Source of the DNA: Emticicia agri
GTDB taxonomy: Bacteria > Bacteroidota > Bacteroidia > Cytophagales > Spirosomataceae
Assembly: GCF_004168285.1 (NCBI RefSeq)
Contig: NZ_SEWF01000034.1
Location: 1-61,859, forward strand
DNA length: 61,859 bases
Reading direction: 5' to 3'
Part shown: positions 24,976 to 34,921 of the stretch, in pieces
Position numbering within the stretch: the stretch's first letter is position 1
Layout of the letters: the number at the start of each line of letters is the position of its first letter
Notes under the pieces: model-generated
What the model saw: the letters and a program-made list of their open reading frames with translations, nothing else
The model's database searches: none
What the model was told of the DNA's origin: nothing
Made by a program: the position numbers and the translations under genes

Positions 24976-25602
24976 ATGGAATTATCAGTATTCAGTAAAG
25001 ACGGAAAAGAATTAGGTCGTAAGGCTACATTAGCTGACGACATTTTCGGAATTGAGCCAAACGAACACGTGGTTTACCTTGATGTAAAACACTATCTGGC
25101 TAATCAGCGTCAGGGTACGCACAAAGCAAAACAAAGAGCCGAAATTGCACGTTCAACCAAGAAAATTGTTCGTCAGAAAGGTTCAGGAGGTGCGCGTCAT
25201 GGTTCAACCAAAGCACCAACTTTTGTAGGTGGTGGTCGTGTATTCGGACCTACTCCACGTGATTACGATTTCAAATTGAATAAAAAAGTAAAAGTATTAG
25301 CTCGTAAATCGGTTCTATCTGCCAGAGCTAAAGAAAATAACATCTCAGTTATTGAAGACTTTACTTTTGACTCTCCAAAAACAAAATCTTACTTAGCATT
25401 TTTGGGTGCATTGTCATTAAGTGGTAGCAAAACACTTTTCATTTTGCCTGCTCATGATGCCAATGTGTATTTATCAGCTCGTAACATTCCTAAAACTAAA
25501 GTTTTGAGTGCTGACGAAGTAAGTACTTATGACTTAATCAATGCTGATAAGTTAATCATTAGCGAAGGTGCTTTGTCGAAAATAGAATCAATATTGAACT
25601 AA
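24976..25602 (+). CDS. rplD: 50S ribosomal protein L4
   Basis: 208 residues. It shows the internal extended loop (RQKGSGGARHGSTKAPTFVGGG) that lines the exit tunnel, and the KVLARKSVLSARA helix. In other bacteria L4 also represses its own operon; whether it acts on the long leader upstream of rplC here is not known. It follows rplC after a palindromic repeat. Confidence 0.98.
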   Translation: MELSVFSKDGKELGRKATLADDIFGIEPNEHVVYLDVKHYLANQRQGTHKAKQRAEIARSTKKIVRQKGSGGARHGSTKAPTFVGGGRVFGPTPRDYDFKLNKKVKVLARKSVLSARAKENNISVIEDFTFDSPKTKSYLAFLGALSLSGSKTLFILPAHDANVYLSARNIPKTKVLSADEVSTYDLINADKLIISEGALSKIESILN

Positions 25603-25637
25603 GAAGCTGCCAGCAGCTTTGCTAATAAATTAAGAAA

Positions 25638-25925
25638 ATGAGTGTACTTAAAAGACCAATCGTCACCGAAAAATCACAAAAAGCTACCGCTAAAGGTAAG
25701 TTTGTGTTTGAGGTAGCTATCGATGCGAACAAAATCGAAATTGCAAAAGCTGTCGAAAAGATGTATGGTGTATCAGTTACTGATGTAAACACTATCCGTC
25801 AAATCGGTAAAAAGAAATCAAGAATGACTCGTAGCAGAGCTTCTTCAGGCGTTACGTCTACTTTCAAAAAAGCAGTAGTTACTTTGAAAGAGGGCGAAAT
25901 GATTGATTTCTACGAAAATTTATAA
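25638..25925 (+). CDS. rplW: 50S ribosomal protein L23
   Basis: 95 residues, full length. The core begins VLKRPIVTEKSQK and contains FEVAIDANKIEIAKAVEKMYGVSV. L23 lies at the tunnel exit and docks trigger factor and SRP. It is 35 bases after rplD. Confidence 0.98.
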   Translation: MSVLKRPIVTEKSQKATAKGKFVFEVAIDANKIEIAKAVEKMYGVSVTDVNTIRQIGKKKSRMTRSRASSGVTSTFKKAVVTLKEGEMIDFYENL

Positions 25926-26011
25926 GAATCGGTTCTGTGAGTTTTCTCACAAATCATTCCATCATTAAATTTCAAGTATAGCCTGTTAGGGCTGCAAAAG
26001 ATTAAGTAAAA

Positions 26012-26836
26012 ATGGGTATCAAGAAATTAAAACCAATCACCCCGGGTCAACGTCATCGTGTAGCTCCCGATTTCTCTGAGATTACTGCAAGTAAACCTGA
26101 GAAAAGCTTAACTACTACGATTAAGAAATCTGGTGGTCGTAATAATGAAGGACATCGCACAGCCCGTTATATCGGTGGTGGCCACAAACGCAGATATCGT
26201 ATCATTGATTTCAAAAGAAGCAAAGTAGATGTTTCTGCTGAAGTAAAAACAATCGAGTACGATCCAAACCGTTCAGCACGTATCGCATTGGTACAATATA
26301 CTGACGGCGAAAAAGCATATATCATTGCTCCACAAGGCCTTAAAGTAGGTCAGACAATCATCTCAGGTAAAACAGTTGCGCCTGAAATCGGTAACTCACT
26401 TCCATTAGGAAATATGCCGCTTGGTACAATTGTTCATAACATTGAGTTACACCCTGGCAAAGGTGCACAAATGGCACGTAGCGCAGGAACTTACGCTCAG
26501 GTATTGGCCAAAGATGGTAAATATGTAACCTTGAAAATGCCATCAGGCGAAATGAGAATGGTATTGGCTACTTGTATTGCTACAGTAGGTACCGTATCAA
26601 ACGCCGACCATATGAACGTAACTTACGGTAAAGCTGGTCGTAAACGTTGGTTAGGTGTTCGTCCACGTGTAAGAGGTGTGGCAATGAACCCGGTTGATCA
26701 CCCGATGGGTGGTGGTGAAGGCCGTGCTTCAGGAGGTCATCCACGTTCACGCAATGGCTTATTAGCTAAAGGCAAGAAAACACGTGACAAAACTAAGCCA
26801 TCAACCAAGCTAATCGTTTCAAGAAGAAGTAAATAA
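26012..26836 (+). CDS. rplB: 50S ribosomal protein L2
   Basis: 274 residues. The highly conserved C-terminal segment [16 protein letters not shown] with the key His near the peptidyl-transferase centre is present, as are [12 protein letters not shown] and [13 protein letters not shown]. Standard length and standard position after rplW. Confidence 0.98.
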   Translation: MGIKKLKPITPGQRHRVAPDFSEITASKPEKSLTTTIKKSGGRNNEGHRTARYIGGGHKRRYRIIDFKRSKVDVSAEVKTIEYDPNRSARIALVQYTDGEKAYIIAPQGLKVGQTIISGKTVAPEIGNSLPLGNMPLGTIVHNIELHPGKGAQMARSAGTYAQVLAKDGKYVTLKMPSGEMRMVLATCIATVGTVSNADHMNVTYGKAGRKRWLGVRPRVRGVAMNPVDHPMGGGEGRASGGHPRSRNGLLAKGKKTRDKTKPSTKLIVSRRSK

Positions 26837-26862
26837 TCATCATAAAGGATATATAAGTATTT

Positions 26863-27141
26863 ATGGCACGCTCACTAAAAAAAGGACCATATATTGATTA
26901 CCGCCTTGACAAAAAAGTTGTTGACATGAACAACTCAGGCAAAAAATCAGTCATCAAAACATGGTCGCGTCGCTCAATGATTTCTCCGGATTTCATTGGA
27001 CATACTTTCGCAGTACATAACGGAAACAAATTTATTCCGGTTTATGTAACTGATAACATGGTAGGTCACAAACTGGGTGAATTTTCTCCGACTCGTAACT
27101 TCCGTGGTCACATAGCAAAGAAAGATAAAGGAAAAAGATAA
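26863..27141 (+). CDS. rpsS: 30S ribosomal protein S19
   Basis: 92 residues. It starts [10 protein letters not shown] and includes [22 protein letters not shown] and [12 protein letters not shown]. It sits in the head of the small subunit next to S13. It follows rplB by 26 bases. Confidence 0.98.
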   Translation: MARSLKKGPYIDYRLDKKVVDMNNSGKKSVIKTWSRRSMISPDFIGHTFAVHNGNKFIPVYVTDNMVGHKLGEFSPTRNFRGHIAKKDKGKR

Positions 27142-27161
27142 TAATTGTACATTTGTAAAAA

Positions 27162-27506
27162 ATGGAAGCAGTAGCAAAATTAAGTGATTATCCTACCTCG
27201 CCACGTAAGGCAAGACTGGTTGCAGACCTGATCAGAGGTAAAAAGGTAAGTTATGCGTTAGGTATCCTGAGTTTTCAGCCTCAACACGCATCACCTGTTA
27301 TCAAGAAGGTCTTGTTATCAGCAGTTGCTAACTGGCAACAAAGAAACGAAGACCAGAAAATTGAAGATGCCGAATTAGTAGTGAAATCAATTTTCGTTGA
27401 CGGTGGACGTATGATCAAACGTTTAAGACCAGCCCCTCAGGGCCGTGCTTACAGAGTACGTAAACGTTCGCATCACCTTACTATTGTAGTTGATAGTGCA
27501 GTTTAA
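27162..27506 (+). CDS. rplV: 50S ribosomal protein L22
   Basis: 114 residues. It has the N-terminal [17 protein letters not shown] segment and the tunnel-lining beta hairpin ([28 protein letters not shown]). It follows rpsS by 20 bases. Confidence 0.98.
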   Translation: MEAVAKLSDYPTSPRKARLVADLIRGKKVSYALGILSFQPQHASPVIKKVLLSAVANWQQRNEDQKIEDAELVVKSIFVDGGRMIKRLRPAPQGRAYRVRKRSHHLTIVVDSAV

Positions 27507-27589
27507 TCATTCATAAGCGAACGATATACTACTCGTATCGCATCAAATTACTACGACGTTGAAGTCGTAAAATCAAGAATTAAAAACTA

Positions 27590-28480
27590 ATGGGACAAAA
27601 AGTAAATCCTGTCAGTCTTAGACTTGGATATATCAGAGGATGGGAATCTAACTGGTATGGTGGTAAAACATTTGCCGAAAAACTTGTCGAAGACCAAGAA
27701 ATCCGTAAATACGTTGCAGCACGTATTCCAAAAGGAGCGATATCGAAAGTAGTTATCGAGCGTACCTTAAAACGTATCACCCTTACTATTCATACAGCCC
27801 GCCCAGGTGTGGTTATCGGAAAAGGTGGTAATGAGGTTGATAAGATTAAAGAAGAGTTGAAAAAACTGACCGGCAAAGACGTTCAGATCAACATCTACGA
27901 AATCAAACGCCCAGAGTTAGATGCCAAACTAATCGGTGAGTCTATTGCTCAACAATTAGAGGCTCGTATCTCTTACCGTCGTGCCATGAAACAAGCCATT
28001 CAGGCGGCTGTTCGTGTAGGTGCACAAGGTATCAAAGTAAAATTAGGTGGTCGTCTGGCTGGAGCTGAGATGGCACGTAATGAAATGTATAAAGAAGGAC
28101 GTATCCCGCTTCATACACTTCGTGCTGATATTGATTATGCAGTATCAGAAGCCCTTACAGTATACGGTAAAATCGGTATTAAAGTATGGGTATTCAAAGG
28201 CGAAGTATTTGGCAAGCGTGATTTAACTCCTGCTGGTGGTGCGCAATCTCAAGGTAACGAAAGAGGCGGCGAAGGCGGTGGACAAGACCGTGGACGTGGC
28301 GGACGTGACGATAACAGAGGCGGCGGACGTGACAACAGAGGCGGTGGACGTGATAACAGAGGCGGAGACAACAGAGGTGGTGGAGATCGCAACAACCGTG
28401 GCGGCAACAACCGTGGTGGTGGCCCAAACAATCGTGGTGGCAACAACAACAATAATAGAGGTAATAATAATAGAAGATAA
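27590..28480 (+). CDS. rpsC: 30S ribosomal protein S3 with RGG/Asn-rich C-terminal tail
   Basis: 296 residues. The core (1-211) is normal: [13 protein letters not shown], the KH domain [16 protein letters not shown], and [12 protein letters not shown]. Residues 212-296 are a low-complexity tail of RGGG, DNRGG and NNRGG units. S3 forms the mRNA entry site, so the tail would project near incoming mRNA, which is an inference. The underlying DNA is a degenerate tandem repeat, which also opens shadow frames on both strands. A tail of this length and composition is well beyond the usual 210-240 residue protein. Confidence 0.97.
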   Translation: MGQKVNPVSLRLGYIRGWESNWYGGKTFAEKLVEDQEIRKYVAARIPKGAISKVVIERTLKRITLTIHTARPGVVIGKGGNEVDKIKEELKKLTGKDVQINIYEIKRPELDAKLIGESIAQQLEARISYRRAMKQAIQAAVRVGAQGIKVKLGGRLAGAEMARNEMYKEGRIPLHTLRADIDYAVSEALTVYGKIGIKVWVFKGEVFGKRDLTPAGGAQSQGNERGGEGGGQDRGRGGRDDNRGGGRDNRGGGRDNRGGDNRGGGDRNNRGGNNRGGGPNNRGGNNNNNRGNNNRR

Positions 28481-28591
28481 GAAGTTTTGAGTTTCAGGTT
28501 CGTAGGTTTCCTTGCTGGAAATTCATCCCTGAAACTTACGAATCTTAAAACTTGAAACGAAGCACAGCAGTGCTGAAAATATAATAGCGTC

Positions 28592-29020
28592 ATGTTACAA
28601 CCAAGAAGAACCAAATTCCGTAAGCAGCAAAAAGGCAGGATCAAAGGTCTCGCAACACGTGGACACGAGATTGCTTTCGGAACATTCGCTATCAAATCTT
28701 TAGAGCCGGGTCGTATCACTGCTCGTCAGATTGAGGCAGCTCGTATCGGGGTTACCCGTGCAATGAAACGTGAAGGTCAGGTATGGATTCGTATCTTCCC
28801 TGATAAACCTATCACTAAAAAGCCACTCGAAGTACGTATGGGTAAAGGTAAAGGTGCCCCTGAGTATTGGGTAGCAAGTGTAAAACCAGGTACTATTCTT
28901 TTCGAAGCAACAGGTGTGCCATTGGCAGTTGCTACTGAAGCGCTACGTTTGGCAGCCCAAAAATTGCCGGTACAAACCAAATTTGTAGTACGTAGAGATT
29001 ATCAGGAAGAAGCAGAATAA
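28592..29020 (+). CDS. rplP: 50S ribosomal protein L16
   Basis: 142 residues. It begins [16 protein letters not shown] and contains [22 protein letters not shown], the conserved tRNA-contacting region. The gap from rpsC (about 110 bases) contains an imperfect inverted repeat around 28490-28560. Confidence 0.98.
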   Translation: MLQPRRTKFRKQQKGRIKGLATRGHEIAFGTFAIKSLEPGRITARQIEAARIGVTRAMKREGQVWIRIFPDKPITKKPLEVRMGKGKGAPEYWVASVKPGTILFEATGVPLAVATEALRLAAQKLPVQTKFVVRRDYQEEAE

Positions 29021-29099
29021 TTCAACAGGCGAGAGCCTGATGAAAGTAACCTGAATGAGAACCTTTATTTTTTTACTCATTCATTCATTCAAGAACAAA

Positions 29100-29282
29100 A
29101 TGAAAAAGTCAGAAATCCAAGCATTGTCAGTTGAGCAGTTGCAGCAAAACATCGCTGTCGAAAAAGACAGAATCAATAAATTGAAGTTTGCTCATGCTAT
29201 CACGCCTATCGAAAATCCGATGCGTATCCGTCAGTCTCGCAGATTGATTGCTCAAATGTTGACAGAATTGAATGCCCGTTAA
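29100..29282 (+). CDS. rpmC: 50S ribosomal protein L29
   Basis: 60 residues. The true start is the ATG at 29100 ([10 protein letters not shown]); the frame is open 45 bases upstream but that part is not conserved-looking. It contains the helix-hairpin core with [23 protein letters not shown]29 sits beside L23 at the tunnel exit. Confidence 0.96.
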   Translation: MKKSEIQALSVEQLQQNIAVEKDRINKLKFAHAITPIENPMRIRQSRRLIAQMLTELNAR

Positions 29283-29323
29283 TATTTAAATACCCTGTTC
29301 AACAGGACATTAAGACAAATACA

Positions 29324-29581
29324 ATGGAAGAAAGAAATCTTAGAAAAGAGCGTATCGGAACAGTAGTTAGCAACAAGATGGATAAATCTGGTGTGGTAGC
29401 TGTAGTTCGTAAACTGAAACACCCGAAATACGGAAAGTTCATGCTCAAAACCAAGAAATTCATGTTCCATGACGAGAAAAATGAAGCTGGTATCGGTGAT
29501 ACCGTAAAGATTCAGGAAACTCGCCCATTGAGCAAGAATAAGAATTGGAGATTAGTAGAAATCGTAGAAAAAGCGAAGTAA
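29324..29581 (+). CDS. rpsQ: 30S ribosomal protein S17
   Basis: 85 residues. It shows the OB-fold core with [30 protein letters not shown] and [22 protein letters not shown]. The gap to rplN contains AGCTAATAGC-like repeated text. Confidence 0.98.
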   Translation: MEERNLRKERIGTVVSNKMDKSGVVAVVRKLKHPKYGKFMLKTKKFMFHDEKNEAGIGDTVKIQETRPLSKNKNWRLVEIVEKAK

Positions 29582-29633
29582 TTTAAAGCTAATAGCTGTT
29601 AGCCTGATAGCTAATAGCCAACAAATTAAGACA

Positions 29634-30002
29634 ATGTTACAGCAAGAATCAAGAGCAGGTGTTGCCGATAATAGTGGAGCAAAAGAAGTGCTTGTAATCC
29701 GTGTATTGGGCGGAACAGGTAAACGTTATGCTTCTATTGGCGACAAAGTTGTCGTATCCGTAAAATCGGCCTTATCTTCGTCAAACATGAAGAAAGGAAC
29801 AGTATCTAAGGCTGTTGTAGTGAGAACCACTAAAGAGGTTCGTCGCAAAGATGGTTCATACATACGTTTTGAAGACAACGCAGTAGTATTATTAAACAAC
29901 CAAGACGAGCCACGTGGTACTCGTATTTTCGGACCTGTTGCACGTGAATTACGTGAGAAACAATTCATGAAAATCGTTTCTTTGGCTCCTGAAGTTCTTT
30001 AA
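29634..30002 (+). CDS. rplN: 50S ribosomal protein L14
   Basis: 122 residues. It has [27 protein letters not shown] and the C-terminal [14 protein letters not shown]. Standard length and place. Confidence 0.98.
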   Translation: MLQQESRAGVADNSGAKEVLVIRVLGGTGKRYASIGDKVVVSVKSALSSSNMKKGTVSKAVVVRTTKEVRRKDGSYIRFEDNAVVLLNNQDEPRGTRIFGPVARELREKQFMKIVSLAPEVL

Positions 30003-30106
30003 TTTGAAAGCGGACCTTCAGTGAAAACCTGAACCCCGCCATCAGGACAGACTGCCACGCAGATTTGTCTGATGCTTAACTATTCAAATTTTCAAATTTA
30101 AAAGTA

Positions 30107-30445
30107 ATGGAAAGAAAATTCAATAAGCAAAAGAAACAACACGTACGCACAGGCGATACAGTTGAGGTTATTGCAGGTAACTCTAAAGGCAAACGTGGTA
30201 AAGTAACTGAAATTCTTGCTGAGAAACAACGTGTAGTTGTAGATGGCGTGAACATTCAGAAAAAACACGTGAAACCTTCGGCACAAAACCCGCAAGGCGA
30301 AATCCGTGAGTTTGCTGGTCCGATTCACATCAGTAACGTAATGTTGGTTGACCCTGCAACAGGCAACCCTACACGCACTGGCCGTAAAGAAAACGACAAA
30401 GGCAAATTACAACGTTTCTCTAAAGAAACCGGTAAATTTATTTAA
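30107..30445 (+). CDS. rplX: 50S ribosomal protein L24
   Basis: 112 residues with a KOW motif ([22 protein letters not shown]) and [14 protein letters not shown]. It is an early assembly protein. Confidence 0.98.
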   Translation: MERKFNKQKKQHVRTGDTVEVIAGNSKGKRGKVTEILAEKQRVVVDGVNIQKKHVKPSAQNPQGEIREFAGPIHISNVMLVDPATGNPTRTGRKENDKGKLQRFSKETGKFI

Positions 30446-30519
30446 GGTATTATCATCTGGTTGTGAAACCGGATACATACAAGAGGGTCGGAAATCCTCG
30501 TAAAAAGCGATTTAAAAAA

Positions 30520-31071
30520 ATGGCACGTTTAAGAGAAAAATATACAACAGAAGTAGTACCGGCTTTGAAAGACAAGTTCGGATACAAGTCAGTAATGCAG
30601 GTACCTGTATTGCAAAAAATCGTAGTAAACCGTGGTGTAGGTGCTGCAACAGGCGATAAGAAATTAATCGACAGCAGCTTAGAAGAAATTACAAACATCA
30701 CAGGTCAGAAAGCCGTAGCAACTCTTTCAAAGAAAGCCGTATCAAACTTCAAACTTCGTGAAAATATGCCGATTGGTGTAAAAGTAACTTTGCGTGGAGA
30801 GAAAATGTACGAATTTCTTGACCGTTTGACAGCTATTGCGCTTCCACGTGTGAGAGACTTCAAAGGTATCAGCGACAAAGGTTTTGACGGACGCGGAAAT
30901 TATACCTTTGGTATTAAAGAGCAAATTATTTTCCCTGAGATTTCGATTGATAAAATCTCTAAAATTCAAGGGATGGATATAACTTTCGTAACATCGGCAC
31001 CAACAGATGCAGAGGCTTACGAATTATTAAAAGCAATGGGTCTTCCATTTGCAAGCAGTGCAAAAAAATAA
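30520..31071 (+). CDS. rplE: 50S ribosomal protein L5
   Basis: 183 residues from the ATG at 30520 (MARLREKY). The frame is open to a GTG at 30463, but that upstream part is a basic, unconserved-looking stretch. The core shows [34 protein letters not shown] and [15 protein letters not shown]5 binds 5S rRNA. Confidence 0.97.
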   Translation: MARLREKYTTEVVPALKDKFGYKSVMQVPVLQKIVVNRGVGAATGDKKLIDSSLEEITNITGQKAVATLSKKAVSNFKLRENMPIGVKVTLRGEKMYEFLDRLTAIALPRVRDFKGISDKGFDGRGNYTFGIKEQIIFPEISIDKISKIQGMDITFVTSAPTDAEAYELLKAMGLPFASSAKK

Positions 31072-31105
31072 TTAAGAGATAACAGCTTAATCATAAAGTC
31101 ATACA

Positions 31106-31375
31106 ATGGCAAAAGAATCAATAAAAGCAAGAGATAGAAAAAAAGAGGCAGCCGTAGCAAGATATGCAGCTAAACGTGCCGCTTTGAAAGAAGCCAATGA
31201 TTATATCGGATTGGACAAATTACCTCGCAATGCTTCTCCGGTTAGATTACATAACCGTTGTAAACTGACAGGTCGCCCAAGAGGATATATGCGTAAATTC
31301 GGTATCAATCGTGTTACTTTCCGTGAAATGGCAGGTAAAGGTCTGATTCCGGGCGTTACTAAAGCATCTTGGTAA
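31106..31375 (+). CDS. rpsN: 30S ribosomal protein S14, zinc-free form
   Basis: 89 residues. It ends [20 protein letters not shown] and has [23 protein letters not shown]. Only one Cys is present, so this is the long, zinc-independent type. It is followed by a non-coding gap of about 190 bases. Confidence 0.98.
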   Translation: MAKESIKARDRKKEAAVARYAAKRAALKEANDYIGLDKLPRNASPVRLHNRCKLTGRPRGYMRKFGINRVTFREMAGKGLIPGVTKASW

Positions 31376-31568
31376 GATAAGTAGTATTGTTTAGGAGAAT
31401 TCCTTGAATAAATGTTTTTTATTCAAGAATCATGGGTTCTGCTAAATAATATTTGCTTATATATATACTATTTATTAAAAATATTTTCTAATTTTGCAGC
31501 CCAATTGAGAAAGTCGTGCTCACGATACTGCTCAATGTTGGCTTAGGTATCCAAAATTAAACAGCAAA
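31376..31568 (+). promoter_or_regulatory. Gap between rpsN and rpsH with a -7-like element
   Basis: TAATTTTG at 31489-31496 matches TAnnTTTG, but no TTG is at proper spacing. It is followed by CAATTGAGAAAG and a TCGTG/CACGA hairpin at 31514-31524. A second CTCGTG...CACGA appears before rplF at 32124. An internal promoter or regulatory site is possible. Confidence 0.4.
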
Positions 31569-31970
31569 ATGATTACAACGGATCCAATAGCAGACTTCCT
31601 TACCAGAATCAGAAATGCCATCAAGGCACGTCACAGAGTGGTAGAAATTCCTGCTTCGAACATCAAAAAAGCGATTACACAAGTACTGTACGATAAAGGT
31701 TTTATTCAAAGCTATAAATTTGAGGAAACAGCTCCGCAGGGTGTTATCAAAATTGCGTTAAAGTACAATCCAGTAACCAAACAATCGGCAATCGTAGAAT
31801 TGAAACGTGTTTCTAAACCTGGTTTACGTAAATACGCAGGTACAACTGAAATTCCACGTGTATTAAATGGATTAGGTATTGCTATCGTTTCAACCTCTAA
31901 AGGTGTAATGACAGACAAAGAAGCCCGTTCATTGAAAGTAGGTGGTGAAGTATTGTGCTATATCTATTAG
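31569..31970 (+). CDS. rpsH: 30S ribosomal protein S8
   Basis: 133 residues. It begins [16 protein letters not shown] and ends with [25 protein letters not shown], the rRNA-binding C-terminus. In E. coli S8 is the repressor of the spc operon. Confidence 0.98.
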   Translation: MITTDPIADFLTRIRNAIKARHRVVEIPASNIKKAITQVLYDKGFIQSYKFEETAPQGVIKIALKYNPVTKQSAIVELKRVSKPGLRKYAGTTEIPRVLNGLGIAIVSTSKGVMTDKEARSLKVGGEVLCYIY

Positions 31971-31993
31971 TAGAACGGATTGTGAATCCGTCG
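31971..31993. repeat. Short palindrome ACGGATT-GTG-AATCCGT
   Basis: It begins directly after the rpsH stop (arms 31975-31981 and 31985-31991). The preceding TAGTAGA is also shared with the copy at 38030-38050. Confidence 0.65.
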
Positions 31994-32164
31994 CTTTTAT
32001 AAAGTGTAATACGTCGGAATATAGTATTTTCAATATTTAGTAGATTTCGGCTTATTAATAAAAGTACCTCTCGTTGCAGCACTGCAACATAATTAAATGA
32101 ATTGTTGACCGCTCCTGATAACTCGTGCTCACGAAAGTGTCTTGAAGCCTTAAACTCAAAAAAA

Positions 32165-32725
32165 ATGTCAAGAATTGGTAAAAAACCAGTTGCTCTTCCA
32201 AGCGGAGTAAGTATCACAGTTGATGAATTTAACGTAGTAACTGTAAAAGGCCCGAAAGGAGAACTCACTCAGAAAGTTGATTCAGATATCAAAGTAGGTG
32301 TTGAAAACAACGAATTGAAAGTTGAAAGACCAACCGAACAAAAACGCCACAAAGCATTGCATGGCTTGTATCGTTCTTTAATCAATAACATGGTTATTGG
32401 TGTAAGTACCGGATACAAAACAACGATGGAAATTGTAGGGGTAGGTTATAAAGCGTCAAACAACGGAAACGTATTAGATTTGAGCTTAGGGTTCTCTCAC
32501 AACGTATATTTTGTAGTTCCGTCTGAGTTGAAAGTAACAACTGCGATGGAAAAAGGTAAAAACCCTATTGTAACCCTTGAAGGAACTGACAAACAACTGA
32601 TTGGGCTGGTAGCTTCAAAAATCAAAGGTTTACGTAAAGTTGAGCCTTACAAAGGTAAAGGTATCCGTTTTGCTGGTGAAGTTGTTCGTCGTAAGGCTGG
32701 TAAAACCTCAGGTAAGAAGAAATAA
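32165..32725 (+). CDS. rplF: 50S ribosomal protein L6
   Basis: 186 residues from the ATG at 32165 (MSRIGKKPVALP); the open frame upstream to 32102 is not L6-like. It contains VKGPKGELTQ and YKGKGIRFAGEVVRRKAGK. Confidence 0.97.
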   Translation: MSRIGKKPVALPSGVSITVDEFNVVTVKGPKGELTQKVDSDIKVGVENNELKVERPTEQKRHKALHGLYRSLINNMVIGVSTGYKTTMEIVGVGYKASNNGNVLDLSLGFSHNVYFVVPSELKVTTAMEKGKNPIVTLEGTDKQLIGLVASKIKGLRKVEPYKGKGIRFAGEVVRRKAGKTSGKKK

Positions 32726-32780
32726 TCATTAGACATACAGACCCCGAAATTCGTTTCAAAGTCTTAAAATATTTACAACA

Positions 32781-33128
32781 ATGTCAAGTGTAAAAACTGA
32801 TAGAAGACAAAAAATTAAGTGGAGTATCCGTAGCAAGGTTTCAGGAACCCCTGAAAGACCACGCTTATCGGTATTCCGCTCAAATACAGCCATATACGCT
32901 CAGTTAATCGACGACACCAAAGGCGTTACTTTAGCAGCAGCCTCTACAACAGGCTTAGGTTTGAAAGGTGTGAAAGTAGATAACTCTAAAGAAGTAGGCA
33001 AGAAAATTGCCGAAATCGCTTCTGAAAAAGGAATCGAAGCTTGTGTGTTCGACCGTAACGGTTATTTGTATCATGGTAATATTAAAGCCTTGGCCGAAGG
33101 TGCCAGAGAAGGCGGTTTGAAATTCTAA
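32781..33128 (+). CDS. rplR: 50S ribosomal protein L18
   Basis: 115 residues. It shows [20 protein letters not shown] and a C-terminal [27 protein letters not shown]. It binds 5S rRNA with L5. rpsE follows after 18 bases. Confidence 0.98.
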   Translation: MSSVKTDRRQKIKWSIRSKVSGTPERPRLSVFRSNTAIYAQLIDDTKGVTLAAASTTGLGLKGVKVDNSKEVGKKIAEIASEKGIEACVFDRNGYLYHGNIKALAEGAREGGLKF

Positions 33129-33146
33129 TCTTGCAATTCTCAATCA

Positions 33147-33650
33147 ATGAATAAAGCAAAAGTAAACGAGGCAGAACTTAAAGAAAGAGTTGTAGCCATT
33201 AACCGTGTAGCCAAAGTGGTGAAAGGTGGTCGTCGTTTTAGTTTCTCGGCAATCGTTGTGTTAGGCGACGGTAAAGGCGTAGTAGGACAAGGCTTAGGTA
33301 AAGCAAATGAGGTAACTGATGCTATTGCAAAGGCTATTGAAGATGCAAAGAAAAACCTGGTATCTGTACCTGTTATCAACGATACTGTGCCTCACGAAAT
33401 TCACGGTAAATTCTCAGGTGGTTTTGTATTTGTAAAACCTGCAGCCCCTGGTACGGGTATTATTGCCGGTGGTGCGATGCGTGCCGTATTAGAAGCAGCC
33501 GGTATCCACAATGTATTGGCGAAATCGAAAGGTTCATCAAACCCACATAACGTGGTAAAAGCTACGATTGATGCTTTGAGCCAGATGCGTGCTCCACACG
33601 CAGTTGCGTTCCAACGTAGTGTTAAAATGACTAAAGTATTTAACGGATAA
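33147..33650 (+). CDS. rpsE: 30S ribosomal protein S5
   Basis: 167 residues. It has the double-stranded RNA-binding-like N domain ([34 protein letters not shown]) and the [33 protein letters not shown] region. S5 lines the mRNA entry. Confidence 0.98.
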   Translation: MNKAKVNEAELKERVVAINRVAKVVKGGRRFSFSAIVVLGDGKGVVGQGLGKANEVTDAIAKAIEDAKKNLVSVPVINDTVPHEIHGKFSGGFVFVKPAAPGTGIIAGGAMRAVLEAAGIHNVLAKSKGSSNPHNVVKATIDALSQMRAPHAVAFQRSVKMTKVFNG

Positions 33651-33732
33651 TAGCCCCCAGCTTTTAGCCCTATGCCCCAAGCCCCATGCTTAGGCACAAA
33701 GCTCGAAGCTCAGGCTCATAGCTAACACAATA

Positions 33733-33912
33733 ATGGCAAAGGTAAAGATTACTCAGGTAAGAAGTACAATTGGCAGACCAGAAGTACAAAAGCGTACCAT
33801 CGCTGCTTTAGGTCTTGGCAAATTGAACCGTACAGTAGAAAAAGAATTAAACCCTGCTATGCAAGGCATGATTAACAAGGTAAAACACTTGTTAGTGATT
33901 GAAGAAGCATAA
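33733..33912 (+). CDS. rpmD: 50S ribosomal protein L30
   Basis: 59 residues, read directly from the sequence between rpsE and rplO. It begins [19 protein letters not shown] and contains [21 protein letters not shown], the L30 core. It is one of the shortest genes of the cluster. The gap upstream is full of AGCCC/AGCTC-like near repeats. Confidence 0.95.
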   Translation: MAKVKITQVRSTIGRPEVQKRTIAALGLGKLNRTVEKELNPAMQGMINKVKHLLVIEEA

Positions 33913-34040
33913 GCCGATTCTTCTCTGAAGGGTACCCCCTCAAGGAGTCCTCCAGACCGAGTTATGGGTAGGCGCATAAGCCGAGTGATTCCGAAAATCG
34001 GAATTGCGTATGTTTAACCGATTAAAATAATCGAATTACA

Positions 34041-34889
34041 ATGAAATTAAGTTCATTACAACCTGCTAAAGGTTCAGTTAAAGCAAATGATAGAGTAGGC
34101 CGTGGACATGGTTCTGGCGGTGGTGGTACTGCGAAACGTGGTCATAAAGGTGCAAAATCTCGTTCAGGTTACAGCCAGAAACGTGGTTTTGAAGGTGGTC
34201 AGATGCCATTGCAACGCCGTGTGCCTAAGTTTGGTTTCAAAAATATTAACAGAGTAGAATATAAAGCTATCAATCTTGATACTATCCAGGCTTTGTTCGA
34301 CAAAACTGGTGCAGCTAACATGGATTTAGGCTTCTTATATAACAACGGTTTGACTCAGAAATCTGACCGTGTGAAAATCTTAGGTCGTGGTGAGTTGACA
34401 GCAGCGGTTGCTTTAAAAGCAAATGCTTTCTCGGCATCAGCTATTGCAGCTATCGAAAAAGCAGGTGGTTCGGCAACTGTAGATGCAACTTTTGACCCAT
34501 CAGCTTCGGCAGGTGCGGTTAAAACTGCAAAACCAGCTGAAAAATTAGTAGCACAAGAAGTGGTGGCTGCTCCGGTTACAACAGAAGAAACAGCAACAGA
34601 AGCAAAACCAAAAAAAGCTAAAAAAACAGCTGAAGGAGACGATTTAAAAATAGTTGAAGGTATTGGTCCGAAGATTGCAGATTTGCTTATTAACGAAGGA
34701 ATCGTTAGCTTTGCAGATTTAGCAGCGACACCTGCAGAAAGAGTGAAAGAAATTCTTGACGCAGCGGGTTCAAGTTATGCAATGCACGACCCAACTACTT
34801 GGGCACAACAAGCGGAATTAGCGCGTGATGGCAAGTGGGATGAGTTGAAAGAATTGCAGGATAAACTTAACGCAGGTAGAGCTGAGTAA
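34041..34889 (+). CDS. rplO: 50S ribosomal protein L15 with C-terminal helix-hairpin-helix module
   Basis: 282 residues, nearly twice the usual 145-150. The L15 core spans 1-150 (MKLSSLQPAKGSVK, RGHGSGGGGTAKRGHKG, GFEGGQMPLQRRVPKFGF, KILGRGELTAAV). An Ala/Lys/Thr/Glu-rich linker (about 155-199) leads to a compact module (200-282) with IVEGIGPKIADLLINEGI (helix-hairpin-helix) and AMHDPTTWAQQAELARDGKWDEL. Similar modules occur, from memory, at the end of L21 in some Bacteroidota. The module may bind rRNA or DNA; function unknown. The frame is continuous, so it is a real fusion. Confidence 0.96.
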   Translation: MKLSSLQPAKGSVKANDRVGRGHGSGGGGTAKRGHKGAKSRSGYSQKRGFEGGQMPLQRRVPKFGFKNINRVEYKAINLDTIQALFDKTGAANMDLGFLYNNGLTQKSDRVKILGRGELTAAVALKANAFSASAIAAIEKAGGSATVDATFDPSASAGAVKTAKPAEKLVAQEVVAAPVTTEETATEAKPKKAKKTAEGDDLKIVEGIGPKIADLLINEGIVSFADLAATPAERVKEILDAAGSSYAMHDPTTWAQQAELARDGKWDELKELQDKLNAGRAE

Positions 34890-34921
34890 TTTCAACCAAA
34901 AGCCTTGTTTCTCCTAACAAA

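Noticed and set aside
28223-28477. CRISPR-like or tandem-repeat array at the end of rpsC
   Set aside because: The repeats are short, irregular and coding (RGG units); there are no spacers.
28194-28719. Long frames on both strands across the S3 tail
   Set aside because: They are by-products of the degenerate Gly/Arg/Asn codon repeat. Their proteins are low-complexity and the S3 frame is certain.
30463-30519. Extended N-terminus of L5 from a GTG
   Set aside because: The extension is a basic stretch not seen in L5; the ATG at 30520 gives the usual start MARLREKY.
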